DNA from: Rhizobium sp. BT03
GTDB lineage: Bacteria > Pseudomonadota > Alphaproteobacteria > Rhizobiales > Rhizobiaceae
Direction of reading: 5' to 3'
Assembly: GCF_030053155.1 (NCBI RefSeq)
Contig: NZ_CP125640.1
Location: 1,860,001-1,924,000, forward strand
DNA: 64,000 nt
The notes below the pieces were generated by a model. The model was not told where the DNA came from, did not search any database, and worked only from the letters and a program-made list of their open reading frames with translations. The position numbers and the translations under genes are program-made. Below are positions 45,941 to 54,956 of this stretch, piece after piece; position 1 is the stretch's first letter; each line of letters starts with the position of its first letter.

Positions 45941-46380
45941 GGTGCGATCTCCCTGCGAATCTGCTCGACCATCGTCGGCGGCATCTCGTGGTTGTTGAGG
46001 ATATTGTCTTCGATCGCGTAGAGGCCGCGGATCGCCTTCAACGCATCGAAAGCACGGCCGGTCGAGACGAGCGCATCGATGCGCTTCAGTTCGGCGAGAA
46101 TTTCCTCGTTTTTGAAGCAGGTGAGCAGCATGGTGATCGACTTGCGGAACATCGCCGTCGAGTGGTCCTTGCCCTCGGGATTGATGAGGATCATCTGCGC
46201 GATGAAATAGAGCTGACGCAGCGGCGTGGTGGCGCCTTCCGGCTGGAGGACGTGGTTTTCGAGAAGGAACGTCACATCATTCAGGAATTCCAGCGCGACC
46301 TTGCGGTCGACACGCAGGACGGCGCCGTTGATGAAGATTCTTTCTCCGGCTTTCAGAGAAATGCGAAGTGTACTTTTCAT
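45931..46380 (-). CDS. flbT: Flagellin translational regulator FlbT
   Basis: A 149-residue FlbT-family protein. The N-terminus [20 protein letters not shown] and the middle [20 protein letters not shown] are family hallmarks. In Caulobacter FlbT binds the 5' leader of flagellin mRNA and promotes its decay until the hook is complete; a similar role here is inferred. It overlaps flaF by four bases (ATGA) and flgD by ten. Confidence 0.94.
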   Translation of the reverse strand: MKSTLRISLKAGERIFINGAVLRVDRKVALEFLNDVTFLLENHVLQPEGATTPLRQLYFIAQMILINPEGKDHSTAMFRKSITMLLTCFKNEEILAELKRIDALVSTGRAFDALKAIRGLYAIEDNILNNHEMPPTMVEQIRREIAPWR

Positions 46381-46724
46381 TTAAGTCCATCCCTGATGAT
46401 GGTGGTAACGTCGATGATGCCCTGATAGTTATTCGACAGACGTTTTCGGATTCTGTCGCACTCCTTCAATATCCAGATCGCGATCGAGATGAGATTGGCC
46501 CTGAGCTCGATCTCCAGCTGGTTGTCGGGATGTTTCAGATCCTCGATGAAGCTGATCCACACCCGGCGCGTATAAAACAGGGCTTCGATGGCTTCCCGGC
46601 CGTATTTTTCCTTGTCGCGCGCCAACGACAGCAGATCTATGGACCGGTCAAGAACCTGCCATTCCCGCTCTTTCGCGTCGGCCACCGAGTCCTGCATGAC
46701 TTCGGCATAAGAGAACTGATACAT
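46377..46724 (-). CDS. flaF: Flagellar biosynthesis regulator FlaF
   Basis: A 115-residue FlaF-family protein, with [12 protein letters not shown] at the N-terminus and the helical [17 protein letters not shown] segment. In Caulobacter FlaF is needed for flagellin synthesis or secretion and opposes FlbT; the two genes overlap by four bases here, as is usual. ATG 46724 follows AAGAAGGATGC. Confidence 0.93.
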   Translation of the reverse strand: MYQFSYAEVMQDSVADAKEREWQVLDRSIDLLSLARDKEKYGREAIEALFYTRRVWISFIEDLKHPDNQLEIELRANLISIAIWILKECDRIRKRLSNNYQGIIDVTTIIRDGLK

Positions 46725-46760
46725 TCATGCATCCTTCTTAATCTTGCGCGCCTTTGCTCA

Positions 46761-47813
46761 TCAAAGGTAGTTTACGAGACTCAACTGCTGGATCTTCGAG
46801 ACGATCGTGTAAGCCGTTTCAAGCTGCGTTTCCAAAGTCTTGACGAGGGTCGATGCCTCGTAGGGATCGACGCCCTGGAGATCGACCAGCTTGTTCTTGA
46901 TGATGTTCGACTGGGCGTCGAGGGCGTCGTTGGACTTCTTGACGCGCTCCTGGGAAAGGCCGAGCTGGCTTGCCTGGGTCACCAGGCCGCTGGTCGCCTT
47001 GGTGGTGTAGCTGATGGCCTGCTTGGACACCGCTGTCATTGCATCGCTGCTGAGGTTCTGGCCGAGCAGAGCCGAGGTCATCACCGAGGCGAGCGCCATG
47101 TAGCGCATGCCTTCGGAATTGGCGTTGGTCGAGGATTCGATCACTTCGGAATTGCTGATGCGGCTCGTCATGTTCTGGCTCGATGCCTGCGACCAGCCGG
47201 TCGTTGCATTGGTCCAGTTTGCCTGGCTGAACATCGGTTCCACCGTCCCCGTGATGAAGGTTTCCATCTCGGCGCCTGTGAGAGCGCTGACCGCCTTCGG
47301 GGGGGCGAGACCGGCTGCATAACTGTTCAGTGCCGTGACGATGGCAGCACTCGTCGCCGTTGTCTTGTCGGTCAGCGGCTGCACGTCGGTGTTGATGCCG
47401 GAGAACAGATATTCGCCGTTCACCATGGTATTGGCCGTGTCCATCATCGTGGACAGCGCGCTGGTCGCCGACTGGATGGCGACGGTGACGCTGCCGGGAT
47501 CGTGGCTGCCCTGGAGCGCGGTCAGCTTCGAAACGAGGCCGTCGCCGACGTCCTTCATCTTCGAAAGGCCAAGCTGGGAGGATTCCATGCGGGCGGTGAC
47601 GAGCGAATTGCTTGCTTTGATCGAGTCGATCCGGTCGGTCTCGCGGGTGAAGTCGACGCTTCTTGCGGCATTGCCGCCGAGTGAGACGCCGATATCCGCA
47701 TAGACGCCCGTCGTTGCTTCCATCGTCGCCTTGGTCATCTGGTTCTGCCCCTGACGGATCGTCAGTCGCATCGCATTCTGAATGGCCGAACTTGAAATAA
47801 ATGAGCTCTTCAT
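46761..47813 (-). CDS. flgL: Hook-filament junction protein FlgL
   Basis: A 350-residue flagellin-like junction protein. The N-terminal helices (MRLTIRQGQNQMTKATMEAT) and the C-terminal LVKTLETQLETAYTIVSKIQ helices form the D0/D1 core, and the middle contains GEYLFSGINTDVQPLTD, the family mark. It starts 3 bases after flgK. Confidence 0.93.
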   Translation of the reverse strand: MKSSFISSSAIQNAMRLTIRQGQNQMTKATMEATTGVYADIGVSLGGNAARSVDFTRETDRIDSIKASNSLVTARMESSQLGLSKMKDVGDGLVSKLTALQGSHDPGSVTVAIQSATSALSTMMDTANTMVNGEYLFSGINTDVQPLTDKTTATSAAIVTALNSYAAGLAPPKAVSALTGAEMETFITGTVEPMFSQANWTNATTGWSQASSQNMTSRISNSEVIESSTNANSEGMRYMALASVMTSALLGQNLSSDAMTAVSKQAISYTTKATSGLVTQASQLGLSQERVKKSNDALDAQSNIIKNKLVDLQGVDPYEASTLVKTLETQLETAYTIVSKIQQLSLVNYL

Positions 47814-47816
47814 GGC

Positions 47817-49304
47817 TTAACTCGCAATATCCAGCAATGACTTCAGCATTTCATCGACGGCATTCAGGATCTTCGTCGCCGCCTTGTAGGACTGCTCTAT
47901 GTCAAGGAGCAGCGTCAGCTCCTCGTCGAGGTTGACGCCGGTTTCATTGGAATAGGCTTCGTCGGAGCGCGACAGCGCCGCCGAGCTATTTTCCGCCGCG
48001 GTCGTGGCATTGCTGCGGTACTGCTCGAGCCAGCCGAGGGAATTGGTGGCGTATTCCATGATGCTGACATTGGAATCGATGCCCGTCGTCGCGTCGAAGC
48101 CGGTCGTCGTTCCAACTGCGGGGTCGAAATCGATGTCGGAGCCCAGCGCCGTATAGAGGCGATCGAGGTCCGTCGTATAGCCGCTGAGGTGGGTAGGATT
48201 GTTGACCACCCCGCCGGCGTTGACGCCGCCATCGCGCAGGCGCATCGGATCGCCACCCTGCGCGGTGATCACGCGGCTGCTGACGGTGATGGTCGAGGCC
48301 ATGCCGGCAACCGCGGTGGTACCGGTATCGACCGTGCCGCCGCTCCAGGTGAAGAGACCGGGCACATATGCCGGGGTGCCCGACGTGCTCTGCTCCTTGA
48401 AGAGCGAGACCAGGCCGCGGGCGATTTCGTCGAGCTGCTTCTGGAAGTTGGGAGCGATCTCGTCACGGACCTGCAGGAGCGACTGGAGGCTTCCCTGTGC
48501 CGTCGTCGTCGACCCGCTGCCGCGTGGCAGCGCCACACCGTCGATATAGACCGAATTGCCAGTTACCGTGGCGTTGTAAACATCCTGAGACTTGAACGTC
48601 ACCTTGCGCGGAACCGTCTCGAAAAGGATCGTCCCGTCGGACGTGCTCAGCACCATGTCGTTGTTGTCACGCGTCGTCGCGTTGACGCCGACAATCTGCG
48701 AAATCTGCTTGAGAGCCTTCTCGCGTTCGTCGAGAGCACCTGAGGCATCCGCGCCCGAGGCCGTGGCGGTCTTCACGGCGTTGTTGGCCTTCTCGAAGTC
48801 GCTGAGGAGCGTATTCAGCTTATCGACGTCGGTGGCGATCTGCTTGTCGGCGGTGGCGCGAACGTCCTGAACGGAAGTCGATGCATTGTTCAGCGAATTC
48901 GCGACGTCCTGGGCGGCGGTGATGGCGCCCTGGGCAGCGACGGTGCTGCCCGGCGTCGTGCGGAAGGCCTGAAGCTTCTGCTGAAAAACACTGAGATAGG
49001 TGGATGGCGACGTTTCGTAGTCGTTGCCACCCATGATCGACTTGAGATCTTCGAGACCCCCCAGCAATGCCTGTTGGGCGCTGTCTTGCGAGGAGGTCTT
49101 CAGGTACTGGCGCAGCAGGGCATCTTCCTGTGCCCGGTCGATCTTGACGACCTGCGCGCCGTTCAAGGACGTGGTGAGCATCGCCTGCCGGCGCACGTAA
49201 TCTTTATTGCCCGCATTCGAGATATTGTTCGATACGACGCTGCTCTGCGTGCCGGTATTGTTGAATATTCCCTGCGCGGTATTAAGTGCGGATGTGAGCG
49301 ACAT
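47817..49304 (-). CDS. flgK: Hook-filament junction protein FlgK
   Basis: A 495-residue HAP1. N-terminus SLTSALNTAQGIFNNTGTQS followed by NISNAGNKDYVRRQ matches the rod/hook signature with the usual NIANAxTxGY pattern; the C-terminus GVNLDEELTLLLDIEQSYK is the terminal coiled-coil shared by hook-associated proteins. The variable middle is Thr- and Asp-rich. It is co-transcribed with flgL, 3 bases apart. Confidence 0.94.
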   Translation of the reverse strand: MSLTSALNTAQGIFNNTGTQSSVVSNNISNAGNKDYVRRQAMLTTSLNGAQVVKIDRAQEDALLRQYLKTSSQDSAQQALLGGLEDLKSIMGGNDYETSPSTYLSVFQQKLQAFRTTPGSTVAAQGAITAAQDVANSLNNASTSVQDVRATADKQIATDVDKLNTLLSDFEKANNAVKTATASGADASGALDEREKALKQISQIVGVNATTRDNNDMVLSTSDGTILFETVPRKVTFKSQDVYNATVTGNSVYIDGVALPRGSGSTTTAQGSLQSLLQVRDEIAPNFQKQLDEIARGLVSLFKEQSTSGTPAYVPGLFTWSGGTVDTGTTAVAGMASTITVSSRVITAQGGDPMRLRDGGVNAGGVVNNPTHLSGYTTDLDRLYTALGSDIDFDPAVGTTTGFDATTGIDSNVSIMEYATNSLGWLEQYRSNATTAAENSSAALSRSDEAYSNETGVNLDEELTLLLDIEQSYKAATKILNAVDEMLKSLLDIAS

Positions 49305-49323
49305 AGCTTACCCGTTACCCTGC

Positions 49324-50634
49324 TTATCTCTTGAGGTTGACGAGGACGTCCATGATGTCGGACCCCGTCTGGAAGACCTTGGAATTGGCGGTATAGCTGC
49401 GCTGTGATTCGATCATCTCGGTCAGCTCGCCGGCGAGATCGACATTCGAACCTTCGAGAGCGCCCGATTTGATCGTGCCGAGGCCGTTGGTCTGCGGAAA
49501 GCCGGTGACGGTGACGCCCGACTGGCCGTTGGCGCTGTAGACGTTGCCGCTCATCAGGGTCAGCTTGTCGGGGCTTGCGACATTGGCGAGTGGAATGCGG
49601 TAGAGCGGCTTGGTGCTGCCGTCTTCATACTTGGCGTAGACGATGCCGTCGCCGTCGATCGTGACGTCCTTGACCGGGCTGGCGGCCTGGCCGTTCGGCG
49701 TGCCGGTGCCGGCAAAGGCCGCGCCAAGCTGGGTGAAGCCTGAGAGATCCATGTCGATCGACAAGCCGGTCACCGGGTCGACGATAGTAGCGGAACCGGT
49801 AGAGTTGGTGATCTTGCCGGTGGAGTCAAAGTCCAGCGTGGTCGTGGCGACGGCGCCGCCGGCCGTGGTGTAGGGGAAAGAGGTCGTGCCGCCGGTCGCC
49901 GCATCGGCGTTGCGGAAGATCGCAACCTCCCAGGTGCTGGCGGTACCGGTTGCCGGCGGCGGTGTCGTAACCGAGGTCTTCGTGAAGTAGAAGTCGTACA
50001 TCACCTTGTTGCCGAGCGTGTCGTAGGCGACCATCGAGAACTTCTTGGTATCGGTTGTCGGGGTGCCGGTAGCGCCGTTGTCGCTCGGAAGCGTCGCAGG
50101 AGCGACCGGAGCAACGTTAGCGTTGGAATCGAGGTTGCCCTTGAAGACGCCTGAGGTCGAGGCGATGGCGGTCAGGCCTTCCTGGTTGACGTTGACGGGA
50201 ACGAGGCCGTCAAAGCCGTTTACGACGACAGCGGGAGAACCGGAGTTGTAGGAATAGCCCATCAGGCCGAAGCCGGCGGCGTTAACGAGATTACCTTCGT
50301 CGTCCTTCGTGAAGTCGCCGGCGCGGGTCAGGACCGGCGTGCCGTCGGCGCCCTGGACGATGAAGAAGCCGTCGCCCGAGATCGCGAGGTCGGTGGTCGA
50401 GGTAGTGTAGGAGATGTCGCCCTGATCGGAGACGGCCTGGCGGACGGAGGTCTGAACACCGCCGGAATTGTAGTTGCCGCCCGAGGAAGGCAGGACCAGC
50501 GACGAGAAGCTCGTCGACACGGCCTTGTAGCCGGTCGTGTTGACGTTGGCGATGTTGTCGGAAACGGTGCTGAGGCGGTTCGCCTGCGCGTTCATCCCCG
50601 AGACTGCCGTCTTCATGCTGCCGAAAATGCTCAT
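49324..50634 (-). CDS. flgE: Flagellar hook protein FlgE
   Basis: A 436-residue hook protein. The N-terminus SIFGSMKTAVSGMNAQANRL followed by DNIANVNTTGYKA is the rod/hook signature, and the C-terminus GSNVDLAGELTEMIESQRSY with ANSKVFQTGSDIMDVLVNLK closes the D0 domain. The central hook domains are rich in Thr, Gly and Ala. A 126-base gap with a GCCGGGCG hairpin (50733-50752) separates it from rem. CGAGGTTTTCAG precedes ATG 50634. Confidence 0.95.
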   Translation of the reverse strand: MSIFGSMKTAVSGMNAQANRLSTVSDNIANVNTTGYKAVSTSFSSLVLPSSGGNYNSGGVQTSVRQAVSDQGDISYTTSTTDLAISGDGFFIVQGADGTPVLTRAGDFTKDDEGNLVNAAGFGLMGYSYNSGSPAVVVNGFDGLVPVNVNQEGLTAIASTSGVFKGNLDSNANVAPVAPATLPSDNGATGTPTTDTKKFSMVAYDTLGNKVMYDFYFTKTSVTTPPPATGTASTWEVAIFRNADAATGGTTSFPYTTAGGAVATTTLDFDSTGKITNSTGSATIVDPVTGLSIDMDLSGFTQLGAAFAGTGTPNGQAASPVKDVTIDGDGIVYAKYEDGSTKPLYRIPLANVASPDKLTLMSGNVYSANGQSGVTVTGFPQTNGLGTIKSGALEGSNVDLAGELTEMIESQRSYTANSKVFQTGSDIMDVLVNLKR

Positions 50635-50760
50635 CTGAAAACCTCGTTTTACCTGTTAAACTCGAGAGTATTTGTCGGGCCTTGCGTGAAGCTGTCTGTC
50701 ATGGCGGGCTGCGAGGCCAATATCGAGGTTCAGCCGGGCGCCGCCGCCCGGCCGAGAAAA

Positions 50761-51432
50761 TCAGGCCCAATCGATGCAGTAGCCAAGGAAGCGCTTGGAA
50801 TCGACCGGATCGACGCCGAGCTTTTTGCGCAGCTTCTTGCGCAGCTTCGAGATATGGCTTTCGACGACGTTTTCCTCGACCTCTTCATCGAAGATGCCGT
50901 AGATGGCGTTGAAGATCTGGGTCTTGGTGACCCGGCGACCGCGATTGGCGATCAAATATTCGAGGATGCGGCGCTCGCGCCGGGGAAGCGCGAAGACTTC
51001 GCCGTTGATCTCGGGGTCACGACCGTCCGAGAAGACGCGGATCCCGCCGATTTCGGTGTAGTTGGCGATCGCCTTCAGCCGGCGCCGGATCGCAGCCGCC
51101 CTTGCAAGGATTTCGCGGGGATGCACCGGTTTGCGCACCACGTCGTCGACGCCGCAATCGAACAGTGCAAGGGTGTTTTCGAGCGAGGGCTGGTCGCTGA
51201 CCGCAATCACCGGCGCCATCGACCGATCCCGGATCGCCCGGGGGAGTTCGAGGCTGCGCTGGCCCTGACCGATCAGGAAGGCCTCGACTGCCGCAATATC
51301 AGAATCGGCAGCGGTCTGGACCCACTCACCGAATTCCGTCGGATCAAAGCCGGTGGAGGGAATGCCCTCACGGCCAAACAGAGATGTGTATCCATCTTTC
51401 ACGAGCTCACGCTCATCAACCACGACGATCAT
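50761..51432 (-). CDS. rem: Motility regulator Rem (OmpR-type)
   Basis: A 223-residue two-domain regulator. The N-terminal receiver-like domain keeps VVVDERELV and the switch Lys (VVRKPVHP near residue 104), but the phosphoacceptor position (around residue 50, in [12 protein letters not shown]) has no Asp at the usual strand end, so it is probably phosphorylation-independent. The C-terminal OmpR-type winged helix ([32 protein letters not shown]) binds DNA. In S. meliloti Rem activates late flagellar and motility genes during exponential growth. Position between the transglycosylase gene and flgE matches that organism. Confidence 0.92.
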   Translation of the reverse strand: MIVVVDERELVKDGYTSLFGREGIPSTGFDPTEFGEWVQTAADSDIAAVEAFLIGQGQRSLELPRAIRDRSMAPVIAVSDQPSLENTLALFDCGVDDVVRKPVHPREILARAAAIRRRLKAIANYTEIGGIRVFSDGRDPEINGEVFALPRRERRILEYLIANRGRRVTKTQIFNAIYGIFDEEVEENVVESHISKLRKKLRKKLGVDPVDSKRFLGYCIDWA

Positions 51433-51664
51433 TCGTCCGCCTCCGAATCAGTGTGGCACTTCGATGATCTATGGGTACGAATCGCACGAATCGGCGACAA
51501 CTCGTTAAAGTTAATGGCAGAAACTAATAATTGATTAAGATCTGGGTAGCGATTTGATCTATATCTAGTGGGTCCAGCTATTTATGCACACCAAAATTTC
51601 GTGGAAAAGTTAACGGACCCTTAATTATGACTTGCGCAGGGGATTTGTGCCGGATTCCTGCCAT

Positions 51665-51688
51665 ATTGTGACACAGTTTCGTCACAAT
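51665..51688. promoter_or_regulatory. Perfect inverted repeat upstream of rem
   Basis: ATTGTGAC (51665-51672) is the exact reverse complement of GTCACAAT (51681-51688), with an 8-base spacer. It lies about 230 bases upstream of rem and 25 bases downstream of the transglycosylase stop codon. It could be a binding site for a dimeric regulator such as VisN/VisR, or a weak terminator hairpin. Confidence 0.4.
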
Positions 51689-51712
51689 AGACGACTTCCA
51701 TCTTTGGTTGAA

Positions 51713-52291
51713 TCATTTTTGGCAAAAGTTACTCGCATTGGGAGTCCACTTGCCGTAGCCGGTGGCGACCAGATTGGCGATGACGCGGCAGACATATTGC
51801 TTCTGCGCGGGGTCGTTGTTGGGGCCTGCATGGTATCTGGCTACCGCCATCGTCCATGTCTCGTGACGATCATGCAGGTTGCGGAGGAATTTTGCCGCAT
51901 ATTCGACGTTGCGATGCGGGTCGAACATATCCTCGGCCGAGCCGAAATTTTCGCCATGATAGTAGTGGTTGATCTGCATGCAGCCGATGTCGATGAGCTT
52001 GGCGCCGCTGCTGCGGGCGACATCGAACTGCCTCATGGCGTCCTGCTCGGAGGGCGGAAAGATCGCCTTGCCTTCGACGTTCATCGCATAGGGATAGAGC
52101 GAGCCCTTGCGGCCGGTCTCCGTCAGGCCGACCGAATAGAGGATGCCCTCAGGGATGCCGTATTTGGCAGCGGCCGACTGGATTTCGCGTTCGCAGGCGC
52201 CCGTGGAGGCTTTCGCCTCAGAGGTAAACACCGCCAGTGCCGCCGCTGCGGCCAGCAGAAACGTCTTCAATACCGGTCTCACCTGCGCCAT
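51713..52291 (-). CDS. Secreted lytic transglycosylase of the flagellar cluster
   Basis: A 192-residue SLT-family enzyme. A signal peptide (VLKTFLLAAAAALAVFTSEA) precedes the catalytic domain: the Glu is in SVGLTETGRKG, followed by IDIGCMQINHYYHG and VARYHAGPNN, the usual GLMQ- and YNAG-type motifs. It should cut peptidoglycan to let the rod pass. ATG 52291 has a very good GGAGG site and lies inside the 3' end of fliK, overlapping it by 74 bases; a longer frame to 52465 is just fliK shadow. An orthologous gene stands at this place in S. meliloti. Confidence 0.88.
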   Translation of the reverse strand: MAQVRPVLKTFLLAAAAALAVFTSEAKASTGACEREIQSAAAKYGIPEGILYSVGLTETGRKGSLYPYAMNVEGKAIFPPSEQDAMRQFDVARSSGAKLIDIGCMQINHYYHGENFGSAEDMFDPHRNVEYAAKFLRNLHDRHETWTMAVARYHAGPNNDPAQKQYVCRVIANLVATGYGKWTPNASNFCQK

Positions 52292-53660
52292 TGAAGCCTC
52301 CATCCGCCCGCTGTGCCGTCTGATTGTGACGCTCGCGCGCCTCGCCGCCTTGCCCCTGCTGGGGCAGCGACTGCTGCTGGGAGGCCTGGCTTTGGCTGCC
52401 TGCCTGGTTGCCGGCATCGCTGCGCTCGACCGGCGCCATGCTGATGGTGACGTTGTCGACCGCATAGCCCTGGCTGCGCAGAGCTTCGAGAATCTTGCCG
52501 TGATCTTCCTTCATCTGACGATAGGCCGCGCCGGTTTCGACCTTGAGGTCGACGTTCAGGGCGTCGCCGGACAGACGCATGGTCGCCGTCACCATGCCGA
52601 GATCGAGCGGGTTCATCTGGATCTTCAGCGTATTGACCACCTTGCCGGTGCTCGTCCATTCCGCCGCGTTGGAGAGCGCCGAGCTCGGTTCCATGGCGCG
52701 CGCCCATTCAGAATCGCCAGAGAGAGCGGCGGTGACGGCGGCCGAATTCGAATTCTGCGCCAGGCCGATATAACGGCGTGATTCGAGCACCGAGATGTTT
52801 TCGACATTGGCCTTCTTCCCGCCGTCCTTAGGCCCGGCCTCTTCGGTGCCGAGATGAACATCCATCGACACGCCACGGCCATCGGCACGGCTGAGCCTGA
52901 ATGTTCTACCCTCAGTGGCTTCGGCATTCTCCGATCCGGGAACCTTGACATCGTCGGTCTTGCCACTCTCGACGCCGGTGACGGCCGCCAGGGCGTCGGA
53001 CGCATGGCCGCCTGCCTTGGCTTCGATGCCCTCGATCTTCTTGTCGGCCGGCTTGACCTCATCGGCTTTGGCGGATGAATGGGCGCCTGCTGCCGCTGAC
53101 AAAGCGACCGCGCCGTCGGCGAGATCCTGCTTCAGCAGGCCCAGGACATCGGAAATGGCCCCGTCCTCATCGCCACTGTCCTTGCCGGTATCGGTTTCCA
53201 ACGCCTCGGCCTTGGCGTGCTTGCCGCCTTTGGCTGCCTGAACGACCTCCTCGGCCGAGCGGTCTTTCGCATCGGGCTTGCTCAAGGCAAGATCCGCCGG
53301 CATTTTGACCGCAGCCTTTCCAGGCTTTGCCGCGGCTTTTTCTGTATTGGCGATGGTTTCCGGCTGCGCTTCAGCCTGCGCCTTCAACGCGGCGTCGCTG
53401 AGATCGATCAACGGCTTTGCGCCGCTGCGGCTGCGGATCGTCCGCGCCATGTTCTCGGCGCCGGCATCGACAACCACGTCCTGATCCGGCTGCGCATCGC
53501 TGGCCGCGTCATTGGCGTCCCCGCTGCTTGCCTTGGCAAGGGCGTCGGAGAAGCCGTTCTTTTGGCCGCCAGCGTCGTCCTTACCCATCGGCCGCGCAGA
53601 TTTCGCAGCCGCGGCGGACTCCGCGCCGGCGGCGGCGCCCAAGACGCTCATATCCATCAT
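52218..53660 (-). CDS. fliK: Hook-length control protein FliK (MotD)
   Basis: A 480-residue secreted molecular ruler. The first 300 residues are low complexity (Ala, Lys, Asp, Gly), and the C-terminal domain has LKIQMNPLDLGMVTATMRL near residue 345 with LKVETGAAYRQMKEDHGKIL, the signature of FliK C-termini. The gene was called motD in S. meliloti before being recognised as fliK. It overlaps motC by four bases at its start (ATGA) and the transglycosylase gene by 74 bases at its end. Confidence 0.9.
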   Translation of the reverse strand: MMDMSVLGAAAGAESAAAAKSARPMGKDDAGGQKNGFSDALAKASSGDANDAASDAQPDQDVVVDAGAENMARTIRSRSGAKPLIDLSDAALKAQAEAQPETIANTEKAAAKPGKAAVKMPADLALSKPDAKDRSAEEVVQAAKGGKHAKAEALETDTGKDSGDEDGAISDVLGLLKQDLADGAVALSAAAGAHSSAKADEVKPADKKIEGIEAKAGGHASDALAAVTGVESGKTDDVKVPGSENAEATEGRTFRLSRADGRGVSMDVHLGTEEAGPKDGGKKANVENISVLESRRYIGLAQNSNSAAVTAALSGDSEWARAMEPSSALSNAAEWTSTGKVVNTLKIQMNPLDLGMVTATMRLSGDALNVDLKVETGAAYRQMKEDHGKILEALRSQGYAVDNVTISMAPVERSDAGNQAGSQSQASQQQSLPQQGQGGEARERHNQTAQRADGGFNGAGETGIEDVSAGRSGGTGGVYL

Positions 53661-54952
53661 TGTTCGTTGCCTTCCTGCGCCAGAAGACCGTCGATCTCGT
53701 CGAGCTTGGACCGATTGGTCGTCACAAATGCGTTGAATGAGGGGTCGGTATCCTGGCTCTGGCCAGTCGATGCCACACCTCCCGGAACAGGCTCGGGAAG
53801 CGCGCCTGGCGCTCCCGGTTGCGGAGCTATAGCCGCAGCCTTTTCAGAAGTGATTTCTTGATTGGAAGTGTTAGGGTCCGAGGCTTGCGTCAGGCTTGCC
53901 GGGTCGGGAGCGCGCAGGATCTGCTCGGCGACCGATCGCGCCGCTTCCTGCAGCGCCTGATCCCGCGGCGACAGCGCGTTGCCGGCGATGCCGCTGACAT
54001 TCTTCGCCGCCCGGTCGATATCCTCTGTGGTAAGGCCGGCCATGCCGCCATAGAAATCCGCCAGCGGACCGAAGGCATTGTCGGTGCCGGCGCCAAGCGA
54101 CTGCACACGCTCGACCGCCATGTGCGCCAGCTCGGTCTTGCCTGATATCGCGGCAGCGCGGGCGATGCGCAGATAGACCTCGCGCTGGCGCGGCGCGTCC
54201 ATGAAGGACAGAATGTCGATGACTTCCTGCGGCTTCACCGCGTGATCATGGCCGACGACGAGCGTCACGAAAAGATCGGCGAACTGACTGGCATAGGGCG
54301 AATGCAGGAAACGCCTGACATAGCGCTGCGAATAGGCCATGCCCCTGTCGAGCATCCCCTTGTCGACGCAGATGGCGACCGAGCGGCGCAACGCGGCTTC
54401 CTCGACGATCGTGCCGGGTGCGGCAAGGCGCGCCTGGTCGTAGAGATCCAGCGCGTCCGTCGGTTTCGTCGCGATCAGCACGTTGCCGCCGATCAACGCA
54501 AGGTAGGGGCCGATCTTCTTGTCTCGGTATTCCCTGGCCGTCTCCTCCAGTGTCTTGGCGACGAGCAGTCCCTTGCCGCTCAGATATTTTCTAAGGACAT
54601 CGGTGACACGATTGTCGAAATAGCCGTTGACGTCGTGAGCGATCAGATATTCGAGCGTCTGCGGATTGCCGCCGCTCATCGCGTAGATCAGCGCGGCATC
54701 GACATTGCGGTCGTCATCGAAGACCGACGTGTCGACGGTGCGCAGCCGCTCGTCGATCGTGCCCAGCATGAAGCGCTGCATCTCACCGGCCGAATGATCG
54801 CCGGAGACGACGGAATCCTGCACGAACTGCAGCGACCGCAGCATCTTGTACGGCGCAAGATCGTCCGGATCCTGCGCCTTGCCTGCGGCCGGCGACAGCA
54901 TCGCCAGGCCGAGGGCCACAAATCCGACATAGCGATGCTGCCGACGCGCCAT
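53657..54952 (-). CDS. motC: Periplasmic motor protein MotC
   Basis: A 431-residue periplasmic protein specific to rhizobial-type motors. A signal peptide (RYVGFVALGLAMLSPAAGKA) is followed by an all-helical, repeat-like body and a Pro/Ser-rich C-terminal tail. In S. meliloti MotC acts with MotB in variable-speed rotation control. It starts four bases after motB ends and overlaps fliK by four bases. Confidence 0.9.
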   Translation of the reverse strand: MARRQHRYVGFVALGLAMLSPAAGKAQDPDDLAPYKMLRSLQFVQDSVVSGDHSAGEMQRFMLGTIDERLRTVDTSVFDDDRNVDAALIYAMSGGNPQTLEYLIAHDVNGYFDNRVTDVLRKYLSGKGLLVAKTLEETAREYRDKKIGPYLALIGGNVLIATKPTDALDLYDQARLAAPGTIVEEAALRRSVAICVDKGMLDRGMAYSQRYVRRFLHSPYASQFADLFVTLVVGHDHAVKPQEVIDILSFMDAPRQREVYLRIARAAAISGKTELAHMAVERVQSLGAGTDNAFGPLADFYGGMAGLTTEDIDRAAKNVSGIAGNALSPRDQALQEAARSVAEQILRAPDPASLTQASDPNTSNQEITSEKAAAIAPQPGAPGALPEPVPGGVASTGQSQDTDPSFNAFVTTNRSKLDEIDGLLAQEGNEQ

Positions 54953-54956
54953 CCTG

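Noticed and set aside
50733..50752. Terminator between rem and flgE
   Set aside because: GCCGGGCG/CGCCCGGC forms a stem but has no U tail, so intrinsic termination is not supported.
51665..51688. CRP/FNR site upstream of rem
   Set aside because: The TGTGA and TCACA halves are separated by 10 bases instead of 6, so this specific reading was dropped; the inverted repeat itself is kept.
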